Shown one piece after another: positions 12,658 to 22,275 of a stretch of DNA of 64,000 nt. A program made the position numbers and the translations under genes. Source of the DNA: Ceratothoa steindachneri (Eukaryota; Arthropoda; Malacostraca; Isopoda; Cymothoidae). The stretch spans positions 136,244,327 to 136,308,326 of the forward strand of contig OZ018324.1 of assembly GCA_963969495.1 (NCBI GenBank), read 5' to 3'. Under the pieces are notes generated by a model that saw only the letters and a program-made list of their open reading frames with translations, was not told the origin of the DNA and made no database searches. Position 1 is the first letter of the stretch. Each line of letters begins with the position of its first letter.

Positions 12658-12848
12658 GGGCTTGTTCAGATGACTGGAGAGCCAAAGCTCTCAGAACAGT
12701 TAGTGGAGAAATTGAATGGAGGACAAAGACTTATCTTGCCCCTGACTATGCCCCTACTCGAGACAGATGCAGAAAGAAGAATATAATGAATTAAAGAGAA
12801 GAAGGGAACAAGGCGAGGGAAATATTGTAATAAGAAACTTCAAAGTAG
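12658..12848. other. Short spacer
   Basis: No recognisable feature; junction sequence between two LINE remnants. Confidence 0.3.
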
Positions 12849-13598
12849 TTGAAGTTTGAACCTTTCAGAAGACCAACACATACTACAACCAGGAATGAGG
12901 ACAAACCCAACACTCTTAACCAAGCAGATCTAGCAATAGGATGTTATGTAGAAGAAAGCAAAATAAAGTTTTGGCATACAAATGCAGATAGTATCAAGAA
13001 TAAACGTAATGAATTTAGAATAAGAATATATGATACAAAGACTGATGTCATATGTGAATCAGGTTGTAATACTAAAATAAGTAACACCATTTTGGAATTA
13101 AAAAGATAAAACTTTATCAGAAAAGACAGCCATATGAATCATGTGAACAACTAAATATCTGAAAATTTGATATAAACTTATGGTTGAAAGTTGTAAAAGA
13201 TGACATGAGCATTTTACTTGACATGATATACAGGACAGACTTGACAGTGAAGAAATAAGAACAACCTTATAGAAATAATACAGGAAAGTATTAGTTTAAA
13301 TAGTCAACATATCATCATGTTAGGAGAGTTCAACCTATCAAACATAGACTGGGAAACTTGTGCAATAAATGGAAGATCTGATCAATTTTTAAATAAATTC
13401 ATAGAGGTTATTTTGGAAAATTGTCTCCCCCAACATGTAAAAGATATTACAAGAGCAAGAGGAGATCACTAACCCAGCACTCTGGGCCTTATATTGATGA
13501 GAAGTAATGAGACAGTGAAAAACCTTAAGATTGAAGATCCAGTGGGTCATAGTGATCATGCAGTTTTGAGCTTCTCTTACCAAATTAAGTATAAGTAT
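12849..13598 (+). mobile_element. CR1-like LINE endonuclease fragment
   Basis: The plus strand encodes pieces of an apurinic-type endonuclease: FWHTNADSIKNKRNEFRIRI near 12970, IIMLGEFNLSNIDWET near 13320 and the catalytic VGHSDHAVLSF near 13545. These match the N, D/N and SDH boxes of CR1-group LINEs. Frames are broken by stops. The copy is cut at 13599, where the poly-A tail of the minus-strand I-like LINE begins. Confidence 0.75.
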
Positions 13599-13632
13599 GT
13601 AAAATTTTTTTTTTTTTATTAAGGGGCTATCT

Positions 13633-13661
13633 GGCGACTGCCGACTTAGGTATAAGTCGCC
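13633..13661 (-). promoter_or_regulatory. LINE 3' UTR hairpin
   Basis: Seven-base perfect stem GGCGACT/AGTCGCC with a 15-nt loop. The same 29-nt arrangement occurs in four other I-like LINE tails here (41387, 52553, 54070, 63409). It is likely the 3' RNA structure read by the element's own reverse transcriptase. Confidence 0.65.
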
Positions 13662-14890
13662 GTAAACAAACAGACTAGTTCTAGGCTACTTTAAAAAATT
13701 GAACAAGAAACAACAATAACAAAACAATAACACAAACAATAACAAAAACAACAATTAAACCTGGTTATATGAAAGGGAGAAGGCTGGCCTCCCCCCAAAA
13801 GTCAACAAGTCCACCTGTCAAAGTGCACGCACTCATCCCGAGACCAAGGGACAGGCGGTAGCGACCCTGCCCATCCCGGTACCGGGACAGGTGTCGTGCG
13901 CGAAGATCACCCAGACTGGGACATTTGACAGGAATGTGCCGAACAGTCTGGGGGACGACGCAGCCGTTGCAATAGGGCGCAGGGGAGCGACCCATCAAAT
14001 AGCAATGCGTCACACGAGTGTGTCCGATTCGGAGACGACAGAAAGCAACCTGAAGCCACCGCAGCATTGGGGGATAGGTCCATGACGACAGACGCCGCGC
14101 AATGGCATGCAACTTTAAGTTCCCTTCGACTGTCTCCCATCTTCTTTGCCAAGCAGTCCCGAGAGAGGCACGTATTCCTGCCATGTAGTCGGTGTGAGGA
14201 AGAGCTAAATGCTGGTACAGTCGCAGAGTCCTCGCAGACTCTTTGGCACCCTCATTCCCCGCAATTCCTACATGTTCAGGAACCCAGTAGAAGACAATCT
14301 CGAAATCCACCCAGCTCGCCAAAACTGTGGCGTCACGGATATCGCGAACCAGGGGATGCGGAGATTCCAATGCCCCGAGAGCACTCAGGTCTCCGAACCG
14401 GGCACGTCGCGTAATCTCCCGTACCGAGTGGTGTATTGCCACCAGCTCGGCCGTGAAGACAGACGCAGCGCCTGGTAGAGCCCCACTGACTTCAAACAGA
14501 GGGGATTCAGCATGGAAGCCGACCCCCTCTTGGGACTTGGAGCCATCCGTATACACTGGCACGGTTCCAGCGTGACACGACGTGTGCTCCAAAAAGGTTG
14601 AATGCAATACTACCAGCGCAGTACAAGCTTTGGGAGCAGAGGCGTGGCGACAAATAGCCAAATGTGGTACCCTCCAGGGTGGTGTCCTGGGCAGAACCAG
14701 GGGCACCACCGGCCCGAGAGCTATATCTACCTCTCGAAGGAGTTTCCTGGCCCTAAACCCAAAGGGCTTAGGGTATGACTGGCGTCTCTCGGCGGCATAG
14801 GCACCATCAAGATCAGCTGCGGAAGCAGTGAGAGCTGTTGGTGACTGAGGGAGGCACCGGGCTCGCGCGTACAGGCGAGTGATGCACTGC

Positions 14891-14894
14891 ACGC
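14891..14894. other. Target-site duplication (left), ACGC
   Basis: ACGC flanks the Gypsy element here and at 22697-22700. The uninterrupted LINE copy near 550 has a single ACGC at this point (GCACGCGGCGCAG), which confirms the insertion. Confidence 0.95.
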
Positions 14895-15180
14895 TGTAGC
14901 GGGCCGAAAATAGATCTCTCTTTCCAGAATAACGCTTCGTTAAAGTTCAATTTAAACAAGGAAATATCTTTTAGAGTGATATCTTAAAATTAGCTTTTAT
15001 CTTTCCAGAATAACGCCTGGAAAGAAAGAAAAACATGGTAATCATTTTATACATGAATTTAACAAAAATAAAACAAACCCATTCCCATTCACACACATTC
15101 TTACAGAGGGAGGGAGAGGGTACTGAGAAAAGGGGTGGGAGAATGGCCCTTTTACACACACTCACATTCGCCCCACCACA
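14895..15180 (-). repeat. 3' LTR of the Gypsy element
   Basis: 286 bp, TGTAGCGGGCC to CCCCACCACA on the plus strand. It contains a TATAAAA box on the minus strand (15045-15051) and a 17-nt direct repeat TCTTTCCAGAATAACGC at 14919-14935 and 15000-15016. Confidence 0.96.
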
Positions 15181-15193
15181 CCCCTCCTTCCTT
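15181..15193 (-). promoter_or_regulatory. Polypurine tract
   Basis: Minus-strand AAGGAAGGAGGGG directly abuts the 3' LTR, the usual primer for plus-strand DNA synthesis. Confidence 0.85.
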
Positions 15194-15229
15194 AAGCCAT
15201 TCGACCAGCCACTCACTAAACCCTTTCAA

Positions 15230-18200
15230 TCACTCTTCACGGTACCACTTGTGCTCAATCGCACCCTTCTGCACCCATTCACACTCGTCTACTGGTCCCT
15301 GGCTACGCGTAGCAATTAGTCGGGGTTGTTCGTCAGTCGTCCTGTCAGTCTCATCATCACTATTTATCATCTCATCAACCATACTCTTAGCCCTCATTAC
15401 CAGTTCTCCCATCTCACGACAGAATTCTTTCATACTCTTCCGTTCAGAACTCTCACTCTTCATACCCCCATTCATCAGCTCCTCATTCACAGCTCTCATC
15501 CAACTCAAGGTACATTCTTGCGAAACAGACAGGTCACTCACATCCCCTGTATTCTCAACAGGCATACCAGAAACCCCTTCAACTGGTTCCCACCAGAAAC
15601 CTGAAAAATCAGCCACTTCATCATTCACTACATCAAACTCACCCCTACTATTACCATTCATAAAACCCGAAAAATCAGCCACACTAGGTTCATTCTGCCC
15701 AAACACACTATCATTCATACTGTTCCCAAAACCAGAAAAATCAGGCACAGGCAGCTCACTCACTCGTCTACTTATACCAGCCAAATCACTCACCTGTTTA
15801 CGCAAAAACTCAATCTCCCTTTCAAGATCCCCCATACCAGAAACACTCTGCTCAGACTTACTTTCATTCGTACTTGCATTCTTCCTTTCACCCTTCTTTG
15901 TACGCTTTCTACTCCTCGAGACTAAGACTAGCTCTTTCCCAGACAGATCCATACTATCACATTCAATCTCATCATCATGCACTTTACCTCTCTCTCTACA
16001 CAGTCCATACACTGGATGGCTCACCAGGTAGTCAGGAGGTTCTCTCCATCTCCTTAACTGACTCTGATGAGCCCGCACTCTCTCAGTCATGCCGTCATTC
16101 AAACTCTCCAAAACATACGTCACTCCATTTTCCCAAACCCTCACAACTCTATAAGGTCCATCAAACTTCTCACTCATCTTTGACACATTCAACCTACCCT
16201 TCACTTCTTTCACCTTCAATACTTTTGCACCTAATTCAAATGAACGGAACCTTTCATGCGCCTCACGCCATACACTCTGCTCACTTTCACTCAAACGAAA
16301 CCTATCTTTCACTCGCCTTTCAAAATTCATCACAAACTGACATGGGGACATTCCAGTTGCACTATGCACAGTTGAATTATACGCCCACAACACTCTCCCC
16401 AGACACACATCCCAGTCATTCACTGTCGTACTCATCATTCTCAACATCTCACACAAGGTTCTTATAGTCCGTTCAGCCAATCCATTTGAAGACGGTACAT
16501 ACGGAGTTGTTCTCACATGCTCCACACCATTCTCTCTCAACATTTGCTCAAACACTTCCCCTACAAATTCAGGCCCATTATCACTCAGACATCTTCTAGG
16601 CTTCCATACACACATAGGAAAAAACAACTGCTCAACCACACGCGCAACAGTCACACTCCTTTTATCTCTCACAGGCGCTGCATACCCAAACTTACTTTTA
16701 TGGTCAACCATCACAACCATACCAACATTCCCAGCACTCGTACGCGGCAAAGACACACAATCAATCACTACCAATTCAAATGGTTCTTTCGCATCAACTT
16801 TCAACATCGGTGGTTTCACTTGCACACCTTGCACCTTTCGCTTCTGACACCTTTCACACGTAGTTGCAACATCATTCACAACAGTTCTCAGAAACGGGTG
16901 GAACACATGCTCCTTCATACACTCCCACAGCTTAAACTTACCCATATGCCCATAATTATCATGCACAACCTTCACCAGACCAATCATACCAACTAAGGAC
17001 ATCACAGGTACATACATATCATCACCACCCTTCACATGCCTCACAAAATATACAACATCCATACAAACAACAAAATCCTTAGCATACCTTTTAAAATCAC
17101 TTAAACACTCTGGCCATTCATTCAAATCAACACGCATCATTACACACCTCTTCAACTCACTAACAAAAGGACACATCTCTTGCATCTCTAGAATATCATC
17201 ATCACTTAAAATCTCATTCTCATCATCCATGACCAACTCAATCATACCGCAAAACTTGACAACATTCTTTGCACACTCATTCAACCTCATCACCTCACAT
17301 TCACCTTTCATAAGACGATCCTTATCAGCATCCAAAGACAAATCATTCAATCTCATAAAGTCTACACCAAGCAAGAAACAACAAGGCATTTGCTCACCTT
17401 TCAGAATCACAAAGTCATGCTTCACATTCACACCATTACCCAAACTCACTTTCAGACTAACCAGTTCCCATGCCACTATCATGCCATTCCCTAATCCACT
17501 TATCCGTAACTTCACAGGTTTATGCTCGCAACATCTAAACTCTTCATACTTACTCAGAATATTCTCATTCACTAAAGACACCTGCGCTCCAGTATCAATC
17601 AAACCACAGAACAACCTTTCACCAACTTTCACTCTCGCTTCCATCATATCAGGTCCACCATGTTCACAATACACCGAAGGAACAAGCACGCCAACATCAG
17701 CACTTATATCCACACTGTCATTAACTCCCATATCATCACTCACCACACGCTCATCTTCATCCAGACAATCATTCTTCTCTCTTATATATGAACACTTTTC
17801 AATCACCCAATTGTAGTGCACACCGCTCAAACATTGCAGATGTACCACATTAGGATTCAAACCCTTCATCTTCTCATCCTTGTACACAATCGGCCTTTCA
17901 CCACCAAAGTGCACATATACAATCACTCCATACAAACGACTCACTACAATCAACACTTCCTGAAATGGCGGGACCCCTTGCATACACATCGCTCTCAATT
18001 CTTTCATGAAGTTCCGCACCTTTGCCATACCAATGCTTTCAGGCTTCCTACACACTTCATTCATTACCTCCTTCCTTAAATCATCTACACTATCGGGCAC
18101 TCTCACATCTACTCCATCACTCTTCAAATCTTGCAAACCATTCCATACACTCTCAAACAAGGAATCACCACCACCCTTACTCTCTTTTCCATTCATAATT

Positions 18201-20569
18201 CCTTTCGGCAAATACTCAGGATCACTCACTCCACACACATTTTCATCATTCGTACCAGGATACCTTGACATCAAATCAGCCACTCCATTCCGTTCACCAG
18301 GCACATACTCAATCACATAGTCAAAGTCACTCAAATCTTCCAAAGTCCTTGCAATCCTACTATCAGCCCACTTCATACGCTGCAGATACACAAGAGGTTG
18401 ATGATCGGTTTTTATCACAAACCTCACACCATACAAAAATGGACGCAACACTTTCAAACAATATCTTATCGCAGCCAGCTCTCGTTCCACAGTCGAATAC
18501 TTTCGTTCTGCAACATTCATAGCCTTGGATACATACCCAATTATTCGCCTGACATTCTCTCCATTCAAACTCTGCTCTTGCATCAGAAAACCTCCCATAC
18601 AATACCCACTCGCATCTGTATACAATTCAAGCATTTTAGCATTTACACTATAATCTGGGTAAGCTAATTCAACATCTTCAACCGCTGCCTCCTTCAGTCT
18701 CTCATACGCCTCATTCATCTTATCATTCCACTTGACAACCGTACTACCTTTCTTGCCCATCCACTCAGTCAGAGGCTTACTCACACCAGAACAATCACGT
18801 ATAAACTTTCGCTGGAACTCAATCAAACCCAAAAATGACTTCAGTTGCTTCACAGTCACCGGTTTAGGAAACATTCGCACCTTCTCAACATACTTCGATG
18901 ATTTACGCAATCCATTCTCACTCACCATATGTCCAAGGAATTCCACTTCTTTCGCAAACCATTCACACTTCGCCACTTTCACCTTCACACCAACACTCTC
19001 CAACGTTCTCAACACATCATTCACCAATCTCATATGCTCCTCAAAAGTCTCAGTCATAATCAAAATATCATCTATAAACGCAATCACATTCTTACTCGCA
19101 AACTTACTCAACACAACATTCATTGCCCGCTGGAAGGCTCCGGGAGCATTAGCCAACCCAAAGCTGAGGTTCCGGAACTGGTAATGCCTCTTTGAGGAAG
19201 AGAAGGCAGTTACTGGCCGGCTCTCCTCAGCAATGGGCATCTGGTAATACCCCCGTACCAGATCCAGCTTCGTAAACCACTCCATCCCATGCATACTATA
19301 CACACACTCAGATACCACACACATCGGAAACCTTTCTTTCACAGTCCTTTCATTCACCTTTCGATAATCCACACACAGACGCAATCTTCCATCCGGCTTA
19401 CGTACAGGTACAATTGGACTATTCCATGCACTCTCACTCTCCTCAATCACCCCCAATTGCTCCAATTCCAAACACTGCTCCTCAATCTCTTCAGCAACCG
19501 GACGTGGGAAATGCCTCGGCCGCTGATAGATTGGGGAGTCCTCCTTCAGGACAATCTTGAATTCCGGGAGCTTTGCAACCCCGAAATCCAGATCACCCTT
19601 ACTGAGGGCTCCCTTTCGCTCAAATATCATTCGATACACATCCTCCCTTTCATACTCAGTCAAACATCCATCCAATTTCACCATGTCCTTCACCTCATTA
19701 TACATCCATTCACATGTCTTTTCATTCGCAACATTCACCCTGATATCCGTACTATCATCCATACCTACCTCATTGACAGTGGAGAGGTGGCCCAGTACAT
19801 CTCCGACTTGGATTCCCCTCACCTGCCCTTTCACACTGGGGTCTGCCTGCACACATACAAAAGGATCATTCATTCTCATCAAGCCATCAAACACACAAGC
19901 AACACGCCTTACCTTATAACACGCATCCTTTCCATCCAATATCACAGTGTTCTCACTCACATTCAAACTAACATCCTTACTCCAACTCACTCTAACAGAC
20001 ACCCTTTCACCCTTCACAAGCCTTACACTCTCCATAGCAGTCACCTCTATACCAGTAAACACACTCCTCAAAACGCTACCATCTTTCCCTACATACAACT
20101 TATACACCCCATTTTTACCAATCTTTCTCTCAATCTGATCACTCGCAGGATGCACAACCATACGATTGATTTTCATAAAATCATACCCCAAAATCACACC
20201 ATACTCACTACTCACCTTATCAATCACAGAAAATTCACATTCATTCATCATCATACCATGCATTCGAACAGGTGACCTTATCATTCCAATCACAGGCACT
20301 CTCCTATTACCAATACCTACTAAACTACCCTTGCTCTCAGACAGGAGGGCTTTCTCGCTAAACTTGTTATACACATCTTTATACACCAAGCTCGCCTTGC
20401 ATCCAGAATCTATTAAAGCCAAACACTCAATTCCATTCAACTCCACCTTCACACTCAGACACTCATACTTCCTACCAGACAGCACTTTCACACTAGACAG
20501 ACTTACCAACACATTACTCACACTCATGCACCCAGAGGATACTTCAGCAGGTACCCTCTTACCATTCAG
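15230..20569 (-). CDS. pol: Gypsy Pol: retropepsin, RT, RNase H, OTU-like, second retropepsin, integrase
   Basis: Open frame reached by -1 frameshift at 20569; a Met lies at 20527, and numbering below uses it as residue 1 (1765 aa). Retropepsin: DSG at 40-42 and VILGYDFM at 111-118. RT: about 320-560, catalytic FIDD at 484-487. RNase H: LYTDAS with D638, later D708. Then an insert not standard for Gypsy: OTU-like region 781-912 (GDSLF, HYNW; Ser789 where OTU has Cys, His904) and a second retropepsin-like region 965-1075 (LIDTG with D978, FLLGVDFM at 1051). Integrase: H-X4-H-X29-C-X2-C at 1189-1227, then D1256, D1316 and E1352 (DD35E), and a GPY-type motif near 1457. A 260-residue tail follows with DFSGF repeated three times. 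Long for a Gypsy Pol. Confidence 0.96.
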   Translation of the reverse strand: MNGKRVPAEVSSGCMSVSNVLVSLSSVKVLSGRKYECLSVKVELNGIECLALIDSGCKASLVYKDVYNKFSEKALLSESKGSLVGIGNRRVPVIGMIRSPVRMHGMMMNECEFSVIDKVSSEYGVILGYDFMKINRMVVHPASDQIERKIGKNGVYKLYVGKDGSVLRSVFTGIEVTAMESVRLVKGERVSVRVSWSKDVSLNVSENTVILDGKDACYKVRRVACVFDGLMRMNDPFVCVQADPSVKGQVRGIQVGDVLGHLSTVNEVGMDDSTDIRVNVANEKTCEWMYNEVKDMVKLDGCLTEYEREDVYRMIFERKGALSKGDLDFGVAKLPEFKIVLKEDSPIYQRPRHFPRPVAEEIEEQCLELEQLGVIEESESAWNSPIVPVRKPDGRLRLCVDYRKVNERTVKERFPMCVVSECVYSMHGMEWFTKLDLVRGYYQMPIAEESRPVTAFSSSKRHYQFRNLSFGLANAPGAFQRAMNVVLSKFASKNVIAFIDDILIMTETFEEHMRLVNDVLRTLESVGVKVKVAKCEWFAKEVEFLGHMVSENGLRKSSKYVEKVRMFPKPVTVKQLKSFLGLIEFQRKFIRDCSGVSKPLTEWMGKKGSTVVKWNDKMNEAYERLKEAAVEDVELAYPDYSVNAKMLELYTDASGYCMGGFLMQEQSLNGENVRRIIGYVSKAMNVAERKYSTVERELAAIRYCLKVLRPFLYGVRFVIKTDHQPLVYLQRMKWADSRIARTLEDLSDFDYVIEYVPGERNGVADLMSRYPGTNDENVCGVSDPEYLPKGIMNGKESKGGGDSLFESVWNGLQDLKSDGVDVRVPDSVDDLRKEVMNEVCRKPESIGMAKVRNFMKELRAMCMQGVPPFQEVLIVVSRLYGVIVYVHFGGERPIVYKDEKMKGLNPNVVHLQCLSGVHYNWVIEKCSYIREKNDCLDEDERVVSDDMGVNDSVDISADVGVLVPSVYCEHGGPDMMEARVKVGERLFCGLIDTGAQVSLVNENILSKYEEFRCCEHKPVKLRISGLGNGMIVAWELVSLKVSLGNGVNVKHDFVILKGEQMPCCFLLGVDFMRLNDLSLDADKDRLMKGECEVMRLNECAKNVVKFCGMIELVMDDENEILSDDDILEMQEMCPFVSELKRCVMMRVDLNEWPECLSDFKRYAKDFVVCMDVVYFVRHVKGGDDMYVPVMSLVGMIGLVKVVHDNYGHMGKFKLWECMKEHVFHPFLRTVVNDVATTCERCQKRKVQGVQVKPPMLKVDAKEPFELVVIDCVSLPRTSAGNVGMVVMVDHKSKFGYAAPVRDKRSVTVARVVEQLFFPMCVWKPRRCLSDNGPEFVGEVFEQMLRENGVEHVRTTPYVPSSNGLAERTIRTLCEMLRMMSTTVNDWDVCLGRVLWAYNSTVHSATGMSPCQFVMNFERRVKDRFRLSESEQSVWREAHERFRSFELGAKVLKVKEVKGRLNVSKMSEKFDGPYRVVRVWENGVTYVLESLNDGMTERVRAHQSQLRRWREPPDYLVSHPVYGLCRERGKVHDDEIECDSMDLSGKELVLVSRSRKRTKKGERKNASTNESKSEQSVSGMGDLEREIEFLRKQVSDLAGISRRVSELPVPDFSGFGNSMNDSVFGQNEPSVADFSGFMNGNSRGEFDVVNDEVADFSGFWWEPVEGVSGMPVENTGDVSDLSVSQECTLSWMRAVNEELMNGGMKSESSERKSMKEFCREMGELVMRAKSMVDEMINSDDETDRTTDEQPRLIATRSQGPVDECEWVQKGAIEHKWYREE
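17303..17635 (-). other. Second retropepsin-like domain within Pol
   Basis: Residues 965-1075. It has the complete retropepsin signature: LIDTGAQVSLV (catalytic DTG at 978-980), a central LRISGLGNG flap-like segment and FLLGVDFM with the ILG-D pattern. The first domain (DSG40) has the same plan, so Pol encodes two. Confidence 0.8.
17792..18187 (-). other. OTU-protease-like domain within Pol (Cys to Ser)
   Basis: Residues 781-912 of Pol. GGGDSLFESVWNGL resembles the OTU N-terminal GDGNCLFRAI box with Ser at the Cys position. VDDLRKEVMNEV resembles the LR..VV helix, FQEVLIVVSRLYGVIVYVH the ELQALA..L...I.VY segment, and LQCLSGVHYNWV the HY histidine box. The order and spacing fit an OTU fold; activity is doubtful with Ser unless it acts as a serine variant. 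Assignment is by eye. Confidence 0.6.
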
Positions 20570-20575
20570 TTTCCC
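20534..20575 (-). promoter_or_regulatory. -1 ribosomal frameshift signal (slippery GGGAAAC plus stem)
   Basis: The heptamer G GGA AAC (20575-20569) is in the Gag frame, immediately followed by the Gag stop TGA. After a 9-nt spacer, AGAGGGTA (20559-20552) can pair with TATCCTCT (20541-20534), one G-U pair, loop 10 nt. Slipping back one base enters the open Pol frame. This is the standard layout of retroviral-type -1 signals. Confidence 0.85.
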
Positions 20576-22275
20576 GCTTCAGACTTTCCATTCACACCTT
20601 GCGCTCTCAGTCTAATCCAACACTTTTCACTTGAATGTCCTTCCATCGCACAATAGCTACATACATTCCTCTGGTCACGACACATCCTTGCATAATGACC
20701 AGCCTTTCCACAATTACCACATGCATATTTCATACTTTCCCCAGCAGTTGCTCCACCATTCAACCTCGGACAATCTTTCTTCAAATGGCCTATTTCTTTA
20801 CACTCGAAGCACTCTTTCACACTTTCCTGGCAATCCTTTATCATATGCCCTTTCTTACCACACCCAAAACACGCACCAGATGTCCACCTACATTCTGCCA
20901 ACATATGACCTTTCCTTCCACACCGACGACATTCCACAATCTTTCTCACACCATTCGGTCTCTCATTTGCTGGGACATACCTCGGTTTCTCTCTCATATA
21001 TCCGTTCCCACGCTTGAAATTCATCTGCCCCCTTCCATTCGACCACCCTCCATTTGCCCATCCATTCTGCCGGCCCAGGAAGTTTGACATCACTCCAGCT
21101 GGTGCAGCCTTCAGGGCATCCCTGTAGCTGACAAACTGCTGGGGTGGATGAAAGCTCCTGGGCTTCTTACCCCCAACATTCACACTGTACCATCCATCCT
21201 CTTCTAGATCGCTTTCATCATCAAATCGTCCATCTTCTAACAGTTCCAACACATCCTCCCACATCAACCGTTCACCTGTCAGTCTCACTCTCTCCTTTCT
21301 CTTTCCACTCAGCCATTCACTCACCTTTCGCGGGATCGTGTCCAAAAACTTCCTCATGAGTGGTTTACATTCATTTACATCATCATCACCATACCTCGTT
21401 CTTGCCATACTCTCAAGCCTATGTGCATACATATTCACACTTTCACTCTTCCCCATTCGAGCCTTCTCAAATTCATTCACCCTCTTATACTTCACACTCT
21501 CTTTCATTCGTTTCACCTGCCCAATCAATCTCTTCTTCACTACATCGTACTTTGGCTCTCCCACACTCGTTATCACTCGCAAGAACTCCAACACTTTCCC
21601 ATCCAAACAATCTCCCAGAACACTCACCCAGTGACCCTTGTTCTGCGGGTACTTGAGCTTGCAGTACCGCTCAAAATCCCCGAAGAACTCATCCATACTC
21701 TTTCCCCCATGCAATCTAAACTTATCAATCCTTGGCACTTCCCTAATCAAAATTCCTTTTCCCACATTCACTTCACTCTCCGAAGAGCTACTCTCGGTCT
21801 CACTCATTCCAATCATATCGTCACTCTCTCCCTCATCTGAGTATAGCGAATCCACACTCTTCCCTCTCGCCTTCCTATCCTTAACCTTAGAACCATGCTT
21901 ACTTCCTCTCTTACTTTCCACTCTCTTCCATTCACCCCCTTTCCTACCACTCACAGTATCTTCTTTAGACTCGATCATACTGCCATCCATTCCATTTAGC
22001 GGAGTCCCTTCAGTAGGAGCAGGGGTCAGGGTTGTAGGTCCTGGGACTGATCCAGCCCCTGTCATCATGTTATACAGGTCCTGCATCCGTCGGTCCGTCT
22101 GATCCTGTCGGTCTCCCATTTCCTTCTTCATCCTATCAGTCTTTTCATTCATCCCTTTTATTTTATTCTCCATTCCCTCCATCATTCCCCGCAACATTTC
22201 ACACTCCTCTTCTTTCTTCCTCAACTCCAGTCTCAATCGCACTACTTCTTCATTCAATGTTTCCGCTACAGCCAT
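20566..22275 (-). CDS. gag: Gypsy Gag with coiled coil and five CCHC zinc knuckles
   Basis: I choose the Met at 22275 (MAVAETLNEE), which starts a heptad-rich coiled coil of about 70 residues; the frame is open 31 codons further upstream to a Met at 22368, which is alternative. After an acidic, serine-rich linker comes a Ty3-type capsid-like region (FRLHGGKSMDEFFGDFERYC). Near the C-terminus five CX2CX4HX4C knuckles run from 20931 to 20620: CRRCGRKGHMLAEC, CFGCGKKGHMIKDC, CFECKEIGHLKKDC, CGNCGKAGHYARMC and CSYCAMEGHSSEKC. Gag forms the particle and the knuckles bind RNA. Stop lies within the frameshift site. Confidence 0.95.
   Translation of the reverse strand: MAVAETLNEEVVRLRLELRKKEEECEMLRGMMEGMENKIKGMNEKTDRMKKEMGDRQDQTDRRMQDLYNMMTGAGSVPGPTTLTPAPTEGTPLNGMDGSMIESKEDTVSGRKGGEWKRVESKRGSKHGSKVKDRKARGKSVDSLYSDEGESDDMIGMSETESSSSESEVNVGKGILIREVPRIDKFRLHGGKSMDEFFGDFERYCKLKYPQNKGHWVSVLGDCLDGKVLEFLRVITSVGEPKYDVVKKRLIGQVKRMKESVKYKRVNEFEKARMGKSESVNMYAHRLESMARTRYGDDDVNECKPLMRKFLDTIPRKVSEWLSGKRKERVRLTGERLMWEDVLELLEDGRFDDESDLEEDGWYSVNVGGKKPRSFHPPQQFVSYRDALKAAPAGVMSNFLGRQNGWANGGWSNGRGQMNFKRGNGYMREKPRYVPANERPNGVRKIVECRRCGRKGHMLAECRWTSGACFGCGKKGHMIKDCQESVKECFECKEIGHLKKDCPRLNGGATAGESMKYACGNCGKAGHYARMCRDQRNVCSYCAMEGHSSEKCWIRLRAQGVNGKSEAGN

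Larger units (their letters stand above)
13599..14894 (-). mobile_element. I-like LINE copy 2, 3' part (RNase H, 3' UTR, poly-A)
   Basis: This is the 3' third of a LINE that continues at 22701 and 24974. The open frame 14892-13765 carries an RNase H (VPVYTDGSKSQEGVGF, VFTAELVAIHHSV, WVPEHVGIAGNEGAKESA) followed by a C-terminal CHHC-type region (GRSPAPYCNGC, HIPVKCPSL). The 3' UTR has a 29-nt hairpin (13633-13661), and the element ends in a T run on the plus strand (poly-A at about 13599-13609). Sequence stops at 14894 inside the coding region because a Gypsy element inserted there; the last four bases ACGC are the target duplication. Confidence 0.88.

Noticed and set aside
14971..15216. Minus-strand open frame across the 3' LTR, repeated at 22487-22681
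   Set aside because: It is LTR sequence read in both copies, with no coding character beyond the LTR.
15181..15229. Possible env-like third ORF in the Gypsy element
   Set aside because: Pol stops about 50 bp before the 3' LTR, so there is no room. The Pol tail shows no signal peptide or membrane segment.
15135..21840. Many long plus-strand open frames, for example 15135-16031, 19289-20275 and 20166-20615
   Set aside because: They are antisense shadows of the minus-strand Gypsy Gag and Pol. They are rich in Ser, His, Thr and Ile, and have no domain.
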